A DNA stretch of 64,000 bases from Flavobacterium paronense (GTDB lineage: Bacteria > Bacteroidota > Bacteroidia > Flavobacteriales > Flavobacteriaceae), in NCBI RefSeq assembly GCF_030409795.1, contig NZ_JAUFQN010000019.1, positions 620,001-684,000 on the forward strand, given 5' to 3'. Below, in pieces: positions 44,262 to 52,687 of the stretch (positions are counted from its first letter, which is position 1; each line of letters opens with the position of its first letter). The notes under the pieces are model-generated. The model did no database searches. It had not been told where the DNA came from and was given only the letters and a program-made list of their open reading frames with translations. A program made the translations under genes and the position numbers.

Positions 44262-45728
44262 TTAAAACAACTTCACTTTTTCTATAACATTTTCAATGAC
44301 ATTATTTACCTCTTCGGAGATTTTCAGTTTGTAGTTCAGATATACGTATAAAGCTCCAACTAAAACCGATTTTAAACCGATATTAATGATAGCATGAAAA
44401 GAGAAATCCCAGAAGTAAAACAACAAGAAACAAACTGCTAAAATCCCAAGCGATTCGAGTGTTTTATTGCTAAACGGATATAAATCCATTTTCTTAACCA
44501 CAAACAAAAGTTTGATTGTATTGTAAATCATCACCGTAATTAAAGTTGCAAAAGCGGAACCTTCAATGCCATAAAGTGGAATAAAAATCATGTTCAAAAC
44601 AATCATCAATACGACGGTAAAAACTCCGAATAACAAAACCGTTCGATAGTGTTTCGTATTGACAATTATCGAATTGTTATTGCCTAATAAAACATCATAG
44701 AATTTAGATAATCCAATTAGGAAAACTACTAAAATCTCACCGCTGTAATCTTTTGGAATAAGATGATACATTTCTTTTATGTTTACAAAAATCAGTATCA
44801 TAATAAACCCACCAATAACCTGCAGATTGATGGCACTTTTTTTATACAAATCGTTAAGCTCGTCGTGTTTGTTTTCGGTCATCAATTTAGCTGTTATTGG
44901 CGCAATTATTTGTGTCATGGCCCGACTTGGAACTGCAATAACGGTTGAGATAAAAATCGCTACAGCATATAAGGCATTTTGCCCAATGTCTTTGTATTGT
45001 GGAATCATCACTTTGTCGAAATCGACTAGCATCACAGCAACGCCACCGGAAACAATAATGAAAGAAGAATACTGAACGATTTCTTTAATGTTTTTTGGAA
45101 TGACCAATCTGAATATCGGCATTTTTACCGAAATCGCATAAAGTTTCATACCAATTAATTGTGCAAAATAGGCGAGTGCGAGACAATAAACGAAAGTGTC
45201 TTTGTCCAACCAATTAAAATGCACACCAATGAGTAAAATCATCACGATTAAACGGACCAAGACTTCGCTGATGAAATTTCCAATTACGGATTGCATATGG
45301 ACTTTTGCCCAAGCATAAAACACTTCGAAATACGCCATCAACAAACCTATAACCGGAATCAACCAAAAGAAAGGTTTTAGTGTTGGGTTTTCCTCAATCC
45401 AACTGTGTGAAATACCATCGTAAAAAAAACCAAACCCTAATCCGAGTGGAATAATTAAAGCCAATGGAAGAAACAACATGAAGGTTAAAAACTCATCTCG
45501 CTCTTTCTGATTTTTATACGAAGAAAAGAATCGGATTAACGTATTCTGTGCTCCAAAAGCCATCAAAGGCATCATGATATTAGCACCAGAAAGCACAGTG
45601 GCTACAATTCCGTAATGGAGTTTACCGAGAAAGTTAGTGTATAAAAACAACGCATTAACAGCACCAATTCCGAAGCCAAGGAACGTGATAATGGTGTTTT
45701 TAATAGATTGACTTTGAACGATTCCCAT
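44262..45728 (-). CDS. Polysaccharide flippase (Wzx/MATE-like)
   Basis: A 488-residue membrane protein with about 12-14 hydrophobic segments in the order expected of the oligosaccharide/polysaccharide exporter family: QSIKNTIITFLGFGIGAVNALFLYTNFLG at the start is a typical first helix pair, and PSRAMTQIIAPITAKLM in the middle is common to Wzx proteins. It should move lipid-linked sugar repeats across the inner membrane. It follows the glycosyltransferase by 21 bp on the minus strand, which supports a shared surface-sugar role. No other glycan-synthesis genes lie next to it. Confidence 0.88.
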   Translation of the reverse strand: MGIVQSQSIKNTIITFLGFGIGAVNALFLYTNFLGKLHYGIVATVLSGANIMMPLMAFGAQNTLIRFFSSYKNQKERDEFLTFMLFLPLALIIPLGLGFGFFYDGISHSWIEENPTLKPFFWLIPVIGLLMAYFEVFYAWAKVHMQSVIGNFISEVLVRLIVMILLIGVHFNWLDKDTFVYCLALAYFAQLIGMKLYAISVKMPIFRLVIPKNIKEIVQYSSFIIVSGGVAVMLVDFDKVMIPQYKDIGQNALYAVAIFISTVIAVPSRAMTQIIAPITAKLMTENKHDELNDLYKKSAINLQVIGGFIMILIFVNIKEMYHLIPKDYSGEILVVFLIGLSKFYDVLLGNNNSIIVNTKHYRTVLLFGVFTVVLMIVLNMIFIPLYGIEGSAFATLITVMIYNTIKLLFVVKKMDLYPFSNKTLESLGILAVCFLLFYFWDFSFHAIINIGLKSVLVGALYVYLNYKLKISEEVNNVIENVIEKVKLF

Positions 45729-45749
45729 GTTGGAATTACGAATTAGAAA

Positions 45750-47039
45750 TTACGAAGTTAGGAGTTTTGCAAGTTGTTCAGTTAATTTTTTTCTGGAATA
45801 TTGCTGCAAACCAACAGTATTAACTTTCAGGTTTTGGTTTTGATATTCCAGATAGTATTTCAAAAGTAGTGCTTTTAACTTCTCTTTTTCGTCATAGGTA
45901 AAGAAAACCCCGGTATTGGTTGTGATGATGATTTCGGCAAAATCAGATCCTTCAGGACCAATGGCAATAATAGGTCTTTCAGAAACCATATATTCAAAAA
46001 GTTTTCCGGGAATGATGCTTTTGGTAGCTTTGGAATTGATTTCGATTAACAATAAAACTTGCGATTTACGTTGGTGTTCAACCGCTTCCTGATGTGAAAC
46101 ATAACCGAGATTCTGCACATAATCATTCAATTGAAATGAAGCAATCGTATCCAAAACTTCCTGACTTGTGGCTCCAATTAATTTCAAACGGAAATCATTT
46201 TTGAAGTCGGCACTTTCAGAAACTAATTCCTGTAATGCTTGCCAAAGGATTTTTGGATTTCTTTCCGATAGAAACGAACCAATATGTGCTAAAGTGAATT
46301 TTTCATCTAAAGTTTGTTTCTCGATTTTTTCTATATCATAACCGTTTGTAATCACTTCAATTGGTTTTGAAGTTATTGCTTCAAATTCGGTTTTGGTGGT
46401 TTTGCTCGTTACTATAATTGTATCGGCTGAGGTTAGTACTTCTTTCTCGAGAGCTTTATGTTTCTTTTCGGCATATGAAGATAATTTCAAAGCTTTATGA
46501 TAACCAATTGTTGTCCATGGATCACGGAAATCAGCGAACCATTTTACGTTTAAATCTTTTTTTAATTGTAAACCGATTAAATGTAAACTATGCGGCGGAC
46601 CAGAAGTTACTATCGTGTCAATATGATTTTCTTCGATATATTTTTTCAAATACTTTACGGAAGGTTTTACCCAAAGAAAACGCGCATCGGGAATAAAAAG
46701 ATTACCACGAACCCAAAGCAGAGTTTTCTCTAAAAAAGATTGTTTCTTTTTATTTGGAATAATTCCGGAACTGATTTTCTTGGTTTTGTTTTTTCCAAAA
46801 AAGGAAGCTAGTCCATAAGGTTCAAAGATTTTGTTTTTTAAGATAATAGCCTTTTCCGAAACTTCACTTTCCAAACCTTTATCTATAATTGGATAGGTAG
46901 GATTTTCGGGAATGTAAACAATCGGCTGAATGTTGAAATCGGATAAATATTTGACAAATTTTAACCAACGTTGCACTCCGGGACCACCAGCTGGCGGCCA
47001 ATAATAGGTGATGATTAAAAGTTTTTTAGGTGCTGACAT
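45750..47039 (-). CDS. Glycosyltransferase family 4-like
   Basis: A 429-residue GT-B fold enzyme. The N-terminus ITYYWPPAGGPGVQRWLKFVKYL is the donor/acceptor loop of GT4 proteins; TSGPPHSLHLIG and WFADFRDPW mark the acceptor domain. In the second domain LAHIGSFLSERNPK and IPGKLFEYMVSERPIIAIGPEGSDFAEI match the nucleotide-sugar site with the Glu of the E-x7-E region. Sugar and acceptor are not known. Its ATG overlaps the YfhO stop (TAATG sharing one base), so translation of the two is probably coupled. The flippase follows. Confidence 0.9.
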   Translation of the reverse strand: MSAPKKLLIITYYWPPAGGPGVQRWLKFVKYLSDFNIQPIVYIPENPTYPIIDKGLESEVSEKAIILKNKIFEPYGLASFFGKNKTKKISSGIIPNKKKQSFLEKTLLWVRGNLFIPDARFLWVKPSVKYLKKYIEENHIDTIVTSGPPHSLHLIGLQLKKDLNVKWFADFRDPWTTIGYHKALKLSSYAEKKHKALEKEVLTSADTIIVTSKTTKTEFEAITSKPIEVITNGYDIEKIEKQTLDEKFTLAHIGSFLSERNPKILWQALQELVSESADFKNDFRLKLIGATSQEVLDTIASFQLNDYVQNLGYVSHQEAVEHQRKSQVLLLIEINSKATKSIIPGKLFEYMVSERPIIAIGPEGSDFAEIIITTNTGVFFTYDEKEKLKALLLKYYLEYQNQNLKVNTVGLQQYSRKKLTEQLAKLLTS

Positions 47040-49534
47040 TACGTCTTTTTTCTGTTGTCAAAATAGACTCCTGTAATAATAACCAATACCATCACAATGA
47101 AGCTAATCAACGCAATTGTACTTCCTGTTTTTACAACCTGAGGTTCAAACTTGAATTCGATAGTGTGTTTGCCTTTTGGAATTTCCATTCCACGTAAAGT
47201 GTAATCAACTTTATCAATTGTGCTTCCTTTTCCATCAATAGTCGCTTTCCATCCATCTTTATAATAAATTTCAGAAAAAACGGCATATCCATTACTTGAA
47301 CTATTAGAAGTATAGATTAAATGATTTGGTTTGTATAAATCTAGCTTAATAGTTGACAAACTATCTTTAATATAAGGTAATGGGATATCAAGAAATTTTT
47401 GCGAAACATCTTTACGTCTTACTGCAACATCTTTGGTTTCGATTTTGCCTAAAGCGTTAATTTCGTCATTAGCCGTGTTAACAGATATTATTTTTGAAAT
47501 AAACCAGGCATTACCATTATGAAACGGATTTACAATTGGAATATCGCCTTTTTCTGTACCAACGATTAAATATTTAATGTTAAACGCATTGAGAACCGGA
47601 AGGTTTTTGGTGATAGAAAGTGTTTTTGGATCGATGATGCTTCCCAAATCCCCAATGCTTGGTTCAATTAGGTATTCATAAACTTCTTTGAAACGTCTTG
47701 GCATAACCGCGCTATAACCACCAATAGATTTATGGAAATAAGAAGAACGTGGACTATAAATTCCACCGGCAACTTCATACACTCTAAAGTTGGTTGTGTC
47801 CTGAAGAATCAAAGAATCGGCTTGTGTTGGTTGGTATGGAATGTCAACTTCTTGAGCACTTCTGAATTGTTGTCCATCATTGCTCAAATAATTTTTATCT
47901 ACAAAGAACAAATCGCCAACCATAAATACACCAACCAAAATCACAGCAGTGTTTGCTGCCAATTTGTTTTTGATATAGAGATAAAGTACACCAAATGAAA
48001 TGGCAATCAAAAATCCCGAACGCAACAAATCGGCAGCATACAAATCTTTTCGGTCTTCTTTGAGTGCATCTATAAATTGTGGTCCGAATGTCTTATCTGG
48101 ATGTTGCTTTAAAGCTTCAATTAACTGACTGTCAATTTCGCCTACAAAGTGGAACATGCTTTTACATATAAAAAGCAAGACAATAATTCCTAAAGTTGTT
48201 GCTCCAGTTTTCCATAAGCTTTTCCAGCGATTTTCTTCATCGGTAAAGAAAGACTGTAAGCCCATAATAGCTAAAACAGGAATACATAATTCCAATAAAA
48301 CCTGAATAGAAGAAACCGCCCTAAATTTATCATACATCGGAACATAATCAATAAAGAAGTCTGTCAAGAATGATAAATTTTTTCCCCACGAAAGCAATAA
48401 GGAGAAAATCGCTCCGGCAACGAAAGCATATTTTATTTTGCGTTTGTCGTGGTATAATGCCAATACAAAAAGGAAGAATACCACAGCGCCAATATAGGCT
48501 GGTGCCGCTACTTGTGGTTGGTCACCCCAATAAGTTACGGCATAATTATCAGTAAGTTCTTTTGCTTCTTCCGGTGATGCTCCATAGTTGAGGATGAAAT
48601 TATAAACATGTGAATCTTCGGTAAGTTTTTCATTGTTTCCACCACCAAATAATCTTGGAGAAAATAAGTTTAGACTTTCTATAATACCATAGCTGTATTC
48701 GGTTATATAGCTTCTATCCATGGATATGTTAGCTTCTTTTTTAGTACCATCGGTGTTGAATGTCAGTTCGCTTTTTCCGCGTGTACTAAAGTCGGTGTAT
48801 TCTTTGGTTGCCATCAAACTTGTGGCATTTACACCAACGGCTAAAATGATAGCCAAGGCAAATGTTCCTATAATTTTTGGTAAAGATTTCAAATCTTTTT
48901 CCTGATATAATTGATACACAAAGAAGAATCCCATCACTATCAAAAGCAGTAGCAGGTAATAAGTCATCTGAAAGTGATTAGCAGTAATTTCTAAAGCAAC
49001 AGCCAGCATCGTTAAAATTCCACCATGCAAATATCTCTTTCTGAAAACCAAAATAAAACCAGCAACTACAAATGGCATATAACCAATAGCATGAGCTTTG
49101 GCGTTATGTCCAACACCAAGAATGACAATCAGATAGGTGGATAATCCAAAAGCGAGTGCGCCAAAAAAGGCCTTTAACGGATCAACTTTAAAGACTAACA
49201 TCAAAGCATAAAATCCTAAAAAGTAAAGGAATAAATAATCCGCCGGACGTGGAAGAAACCGAATAGCATTATCCAGCATTCCAATATAATCATTCGGATA
49301 GTTTGCTCCCGATTGATAGGTTGGCATCCCACCAAACGATGAATTTGTCCAATACGGTTCGGTATGATTTTCGGCTCTGAAATCAATTTGTTCTTTGGCC
49401 ATTCCGGTATATTTTGCAATATCAGATTGGTAGATTTTTTTGCCTTGAATAATAGGATAGAAGTAAACTAATGAGATAACAATAAAACCAATGATGGCTA
49501 ATAGATGCGGATATAACTTTTGAAGTTGCTTCAT
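47039..49534 (-). CDS. YfhO family membrane protein
   Basis: An 831-residue integral membrane protein with about a dozen hydrophobic segments in the first ~560 residues and a globular C-terminal part of about 230 residues (GGIYSPRSSYFHKSIGGYSAVM and SNGYAVFSEIYYKDGWKATIDG are characteristic of YfhO), closed by a final membrane helix. YfhO proteins are GT-C-like; in Gram-positive bacteria they glycosylate lipoteichoic acid, in Bacteroidota the substrate is not known. It is the second gene of a DUF4834-YfhO-glycosyltransferase-flippase set, with a TAATG overlap to the glycosyltransferase. Possibly it adds a sugar to an exported glycan or protein. Confidence 0.9.
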   Translation of the reverse strand: MKQLQKLYPHLLAIIGFIVISLVYFYPIIQGKKIYQSDIAKYTGMAKEQIDFRAENHTEPYWTNSSFGGMPTYQSGANYPNDYIGMLDNAIRFLPRPADYLFLYFLGFYALMLVFKVDPLKAFFGALAFGLSTYLIVILGVGHNAKAHAIGYMPFVVAGFILVFRKRYLHGGILTMLAVALEITANHFQMTYYLLLLLIVMGFFFVYQLYQEKDLKSLPKIIGTFALAIILAVGVNATSLMATKEYTDFSTRGKSELTFNTDGTKKEANISMDRSYITEYSYGIIESLNLFSPRLFGGGNNEKLTEDSHVYNFILNYGASPEEAKELTDNYAVTYWGDQPQVAAPAYIGAVVFFLFVLALYHDKRKIKYAFVAGAIFSLLLSWGKNLSFLTDFFIDYVPMYDKFRAVSSIQVLLELCIPVLAIMGLQSFFTDEENRWKSLWKTGATTLGIIVLLFICKSMFHFVGEIDSQLIEALKQHPDKTFGPQFIDALKEDRKDLYAADLLRSGFLIAISFGVLYLYIKNKLAANTAVILVGVFMVGDLFFVDKNYLSNDGQQFRSAQEVDIPYQPTQADSLILQDTTNFRVYEVAGGIYSPRSSYFHKSIGGYSAVMPRRFKEVYEYLIEPSIGDLGSIIDPKTLSITKNLPVLNAFNIKYLIVGTEKGDIPIVNPFHNGNAWFISKIISVNTANDEINALGKIETKDVAVRRKDVSQKFLDIPLPYIKDSLSTIKLDLYKPNHLIYTSNSSSNGYAVFSEIYYKDGWKATIDGKGSTIDKVDYTLRGMEIPKGKHTIEFKFEPQVVKTGSTIALISFIVMVLVIITGVYFDNRKKT

Positions 49535-49593
49535 TTAAATTGGTTGATGGTTTATAGTTTATTGTTCATCGTTCAAATACTGAACACTAAAAA

Positions 49594-49845
49594 TTAGTCT
49601 ATTTCTTCAAAATCAACGTAGTCGCCAACGATTTTTTTCTCCTTTGGTTTTTCTGTGGTTTGATTTTGAGTGGTATTTTGGTTTTGATAATTTTGTTGCT
49701 GTTGTTGAAATTGTTGGGATGCTTTTTCAACTACTTTTTTAGCTAAAACAGGTAAAAACAAGCGTGCTAAAAACTTCACTACATAATAAAAAATGATAAT
49801 GAATAAAATAGTGTCGATGAGTCCCTGAAAAGATGCGGTTTCCAT
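49594..49845 (-). CDS. DUF4834 family small membrane protein
   Basis: An 83-residue protein from ATG 49845 (METASFQGLID). It has one N-terminal membrane segment (TILFIIIFYYVVKFLARLFL), a Gln/Asn-rich linker (QQFQQQQQNYQNQNT) and the conserved acidic end GDYVDFEEID typical of DUF4834 in Flavobacteriia. A longer TTG start at 49884 would place the start upstream of a TATTTTTG element (49864-49871), so I chose the internal ATG. Function unknown. It is the first gene of the YfhO operon, 59 bp upstream of it. Confidence 0.85.
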   Translation of the reverse strand: METASFQGLIDTILFIIIFYYVVKFLARLFLPVLAKKVVEKASQQFQQQQQNYQNQNTTQNQTTEKPKEKKIVGDYVDFEEID

Positions 49846-49863
49846 TGAATAAATAATTTTGGT

Positions 49864-49871
49864 CAAAAATA
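49864..49871 (-). promoter_or_regulatory. -7 element for the DUF4834-YfhO operon
   Basis: TATTTTTG on the minus strand, 18 bases before ATG 49845. No TTG at proper spacing was found. It faces a TACTTTTG (49928-49935) on the plus strand for the divergent gene. Confidence 0.38.
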
Positions 49872-49927
49872 CTAAATTCCACAATTTAAAATTCGCTTTG
49901 ACTTCTTAAATAAATAATAAATTATAC

Positions 49928-49935
49928 TACTTTTG
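49928..49935 (+). promoter_or_regulatory. -7 element for the outer-membrane barrel gene
   Basis: TACTTTTG matches TAnnTTTG, 35 bases before ATG 49971. A TTG upstream lies 27 bases away, outside the usual spacing. Confidence 0.3.
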
Positions 49936-49970
49936 AAAGTCTAAGTTGTAATGCTTAAATTTCTTGATGT

Positions 49971-50933
49971 ATGATGAATTTAAAAAGATTTCTTTCTGTT
50001 GTTTTTTTGTTGATTTCAGCTACTCAGTATGCTCAATATACCGACATTATTAATTCCAATCGACCAGGGAAATCGATGTCTGCATTTTCAGTAGGAAAAA
50101 CAGTAATTCAAGCGGAAGTCGGATTGTATGGTATTAGAGAAAAACACGATTTATTGCGTTATGAAGCTAATGGTTTCGGAACAGAGTTAGATGTTCGATA
50201 TGGTGCTTTTTTTGACCAATTTGAGTTTGATTTAAATACACAATATCAATATGATTGGTATCAGGCGCCATTAGTTAATGATACACGCGGTGGATTTAAG
50301 CAGATTACAATCGGTGCTAAATATTTAGTTTACGATCCTTTCATAAAACAGGACAAACCTAATGTTTATAGTTGGAAAGCCAATCATAGATTCAGTTGGA
50401 AACAATTTATTCCTGCTGTTGCAGTTTATGCCGGGGTTAATTTTAATATGGGAAATAACCCATATACGTTTTCAACTGATAGAACCGTGAGTCCTAAATT
50501 AATGGTCATAACCCAGCATCATTTTGGAAGTAAATGGGTTTGGGTTAACAATATTATAGCTGATAAGTATATGACTGATTATCCATCTTTGGGGATTATA
50601 TCAACAATGACAAGAGGATTTAATATGCGTTGGTCAGGATTTTTGGAATTTCAAGGATATAAAAGTGATTTTTATGCCGATACTGTTTTTCGTCTTGGCG
50701 CTGCTTATTTAGTTCGAGAAAACATTCAATTGGATGCTTCTTTTAGTAAAAATGTGAAAGAGACACCATCATTACTTATAGCAAATGTTGGTATGGCATG
50801 GCGTTTTGATAGTAATTATGAAACCAATTACAAAAGAGTAAAAGGGGAAAAGAAATCGAAAAAAGATAAAAAATCGAAAGCTGAAAAAGGCAAAAAACGA
50901 AAAGATGAAGTAGAATTAGAAAAGACTAAATAA
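49971..50933 (+). CDS. Outer-membrane beta-barrel protein with lysine-rich tail
   Basis: A 320-residue exported protein (signal LKRFLSVVFLLISATQYAQ). The start of the mature part, TDIINSNRPGKSMSAFSVGKT, resembles the TDRPxxTxS opening of the MetA-pathway-like/transporter barrel group. The rest is made of amphipathic strands (VYSWKANHRFSWKQFIP, MRWSGFLEFQGYKSDFYAD) ending near WRFDSNYE. After the barrel comes an unusual ~45-residue tail rich in Lys and Glu (GEKKSKKDKKSKAEKGKK). Function unknown. Its stop overlaps the ATG of the following GNAT-like gene (TAATG), so the two are translationally coupled. Confidence 0.75.
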   Translation: MMNLKRFLSVVFLLISATQYAQYTDIINSNRPGKSMSAFSVGKTVIQAEVGLYGIREKHDLLRYEANGFGTELDVRYGAFFDQFEFDLNTQYQYDWYQAPLVNDTRGGFKQITIGAKYLVYDPFIKQDKPNVYSWKANHRFSWKQFIPAVAVYAGVNFNMGNNPYTFSTDRTVSPKLMVITQHHFGSKWVWVNNIIADKYMTDYPSLGIISTMTRGFNMRWSGFLEFQGYKSDFYADTVFRLGAAYLVRENIQLDASFSKNVKETPSLLIANVGMAWRFDSNYETNYKRVKGEKKSKKDKKSKAEKGKKRKDEVELEKTK

Positions 50934-52051
50934 TGATTACTATAGTTGAAGCTAATTCGGAAAAGCTACTCAAGGAGTTTGTAAATTTTCCATTTACCTT
51001 ATATAAAAACCATCCTTATTGGGTTCCACCGTTAATTAATGACGAGTTGGAAACCTTTGATAAATCTAAAAACCCTGCATTTACTTCTGCGGAAGCGAAT
51101 TTCTATTTGGCCTACCAAGACAATAAAGTCGTTGGTAGAATTGCAGCGATTATAAATTGGGATGAAGTTAACAATCAACAAAAAAAGAAAGTGCGTTTTG
51201 GTTGGTGGGATGTTATCGATGATGTTGAGGTTACCAAAGCTTTACTGGAAAAAGTCTATGAATTAGGAAAAAAAAACAATTTAGAATATGTTGAAGGGCC
51301 AATGGGTTTTTCCAATTTGGATAAAGTTGGAGTGCTTACAGAAGGTTTTGATGAAATTGGTTCTATGATTACTTGGTATAACTTTCCTTATTATTCGACA
51401 CATTTAGAGCAATTGGGTTATGTGAAAGAGAAAGAATATCTTGAAAATAAATTTCCTTTTTCAAATGTTAAAACGGAGCTTTTTTTAAAGGCAAACGAAT
51501 TAGTTAAAAAGCGTTACGAATTAAAACCATTGAATTTTACGAAAACTAAAGACATCATGCCTTATGTTGACCAGATGTTTGATTTGTTCAATGCTTCTTA
51601 TGCGAGTTTGTCTTCTTTTGTAGCAATTACCGATGTTCAAAAAGAATACTTCAAGAAAAAATACATCAGTTTTATCAATCCGGAATATATTAAGTTCGTG
51701 ATGGACAAGGATGATAATATGGTAGCCTTTAGTATTGTGATGCCAAGTTTTTCAGAGGCATTGCAAAAAGCAAAAGGGAAGTTGTTTCCGTTTGGATTTT
51801 ATCATTTGCTTAAAGCCAAAAAAGAGAGCAAAGAGGTGCTTTTCTATTTAATAGGTATTGACCCGGAATACCAAAGCAAAGGAGTTACTGCTATTATCTT
51901 TAATGAATATTACACTACTTTTTCGGAGAAAGGAATTCAAAATTGTATTAGAACACCAGAGTTAGAAGATAATCATGCGATACATAATATGTGGAAACAT
52001 TTTGATCCTGTTACATTTAGGAGAAGGAGAACTTACAAGCTATATTTATGA
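50933..52051 (+). CDS. GNAT-fold N-acyltransferase-like protein
   Basis: A 372-residue cytoplasmic protein conserved in Bacteroidota, sometimes mislabelled GTP cyclohydrolase. It looks like two GNAT-like halves: AEANFYLAYQDNKVVGRIAAIIN is the core beta strand of the first, VEGPMGFSNLDKVGVLTEGF a conserved signature, and VLFYLIGIDPEYQSKGVTAIIFNEYY resembles the acetyl-CoA-binding QxxGxG/A region of the second. Substrate unknown; it may acylate an amino group on a lipid or peptide. It shares a base with the upstream barrel gene and is followed by a terminator, forming a two-gene operon. Confidence 0.78.
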   Translation: MITIVEANSEKLLKEFVNFPFTLYKNHPYWVPPLINDELETFDKSKNPAFTSAEANFYLAYQDNKVVGRIAAIINWDEVNNQQKKKVRFGWWDVIDDVEVTKALLEKVYELGKKNNLEYVEGPMGFSNLDKVGVLTEGFDEIGSMITWYNFPYYSTHLEQLGYVKEKEYLENKFPFSNVKTELFLKANELVKKRYELKPLNFTKTKDIMPYVDQMFDLFNASYASLSSFVAITDVQKEYFKKKYISFINPEYIKFVMDKDDNMVAFSIVMPSFSEALQKAKGKLFPFGFYHLLKAKKESKEVLFYLIGIDPEYQSKGVTAIIFNEYYTTFSEKGIQNCIRTPELEDNHAIHNMWKHFDPVTFRRRRTYKLYL

Positions 52052-52079
52052 TTATTTTTTGACTTAGTTTTCAAATTTT

Positions 52080-52110
52080 AAAACCTCTTTATTTGTGAAG
52101 AGGTTTTTTT
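52080..52110 (+). terminator. Rho-independent terminator after the GNAT-like gene
   Basis: Ten-base arms AAAACCTCTT (52080-52089) and AAGAGGTTTT (52098-52107) around an 8-base loop, followed by a T-run. Confidence 0.9.
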
Positions 52111-52687
52111 ATACCTAAAAGTCAAATATTGTGATTGTTAAAATAAAATATAAGAATATTTCTCTAAATATAAGTTAAATTATGTAATTCGTCGACTATA
52201 TTTGTATTTTAATCGATTAAATGTATAATATTGTTTTCTACAAGCCGATAAAATTTGGTTTTGAAGTTTATCTTCAAAATATATACTAATAAATAAATAT
52301 GCTGTGAATTTTTAAAACATAATATGTCGATATTTATATTTAACGATAAAATACTTACTAATTTTAAAAACATGTATTTCAACGGATATTTTTACACTTT
52401 GTAGATAAATAGCCTATTTAGACGAATTTTCTTTAGTATTATTATTTAAAATATTTATTAAAATTATAATATATATTAAACAATATTGTTAATTTATAAT
52501 GTTAAATATTAATTAAATTGTTAAAATATACAGAATGTCATAAAAATATTAATTTGTTAATAACTATTGATAAGTAATTTTTAATAAAAAACTTACATTT
52601 TTTAAAATGTTAAAGTTTGTCAATCTTTTGATTTAAAAGGATTTAAAAGTATTAAAAAGTTAAAAATTATTATCATTGCAAATCCAA
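52111..52687. other. Long AT-rich leader upstream of the NHL/Ig-repeat gene
   Basis: About 575 bp without a gene, almost entirely A and T. It holds one clear -7 element (52197-52204) and, 7 bases later, an ATCGATTAAAT (52212-52222) that recurs upstream of the 60.4-kb gene. If that promoter is used, the 5' UTR would be about 470 bases. No structured RNA is recognised. Confidence 0.5.
52197..52204 (+). promoter_or_regulatory. -7 element of the NHL/Ig-repeat gene promoter
   Basis: TATATTTG matches TAnnTTTG. The -33 position reads TTA rather than TTG (19-base spacer). Confidence 0.4.
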
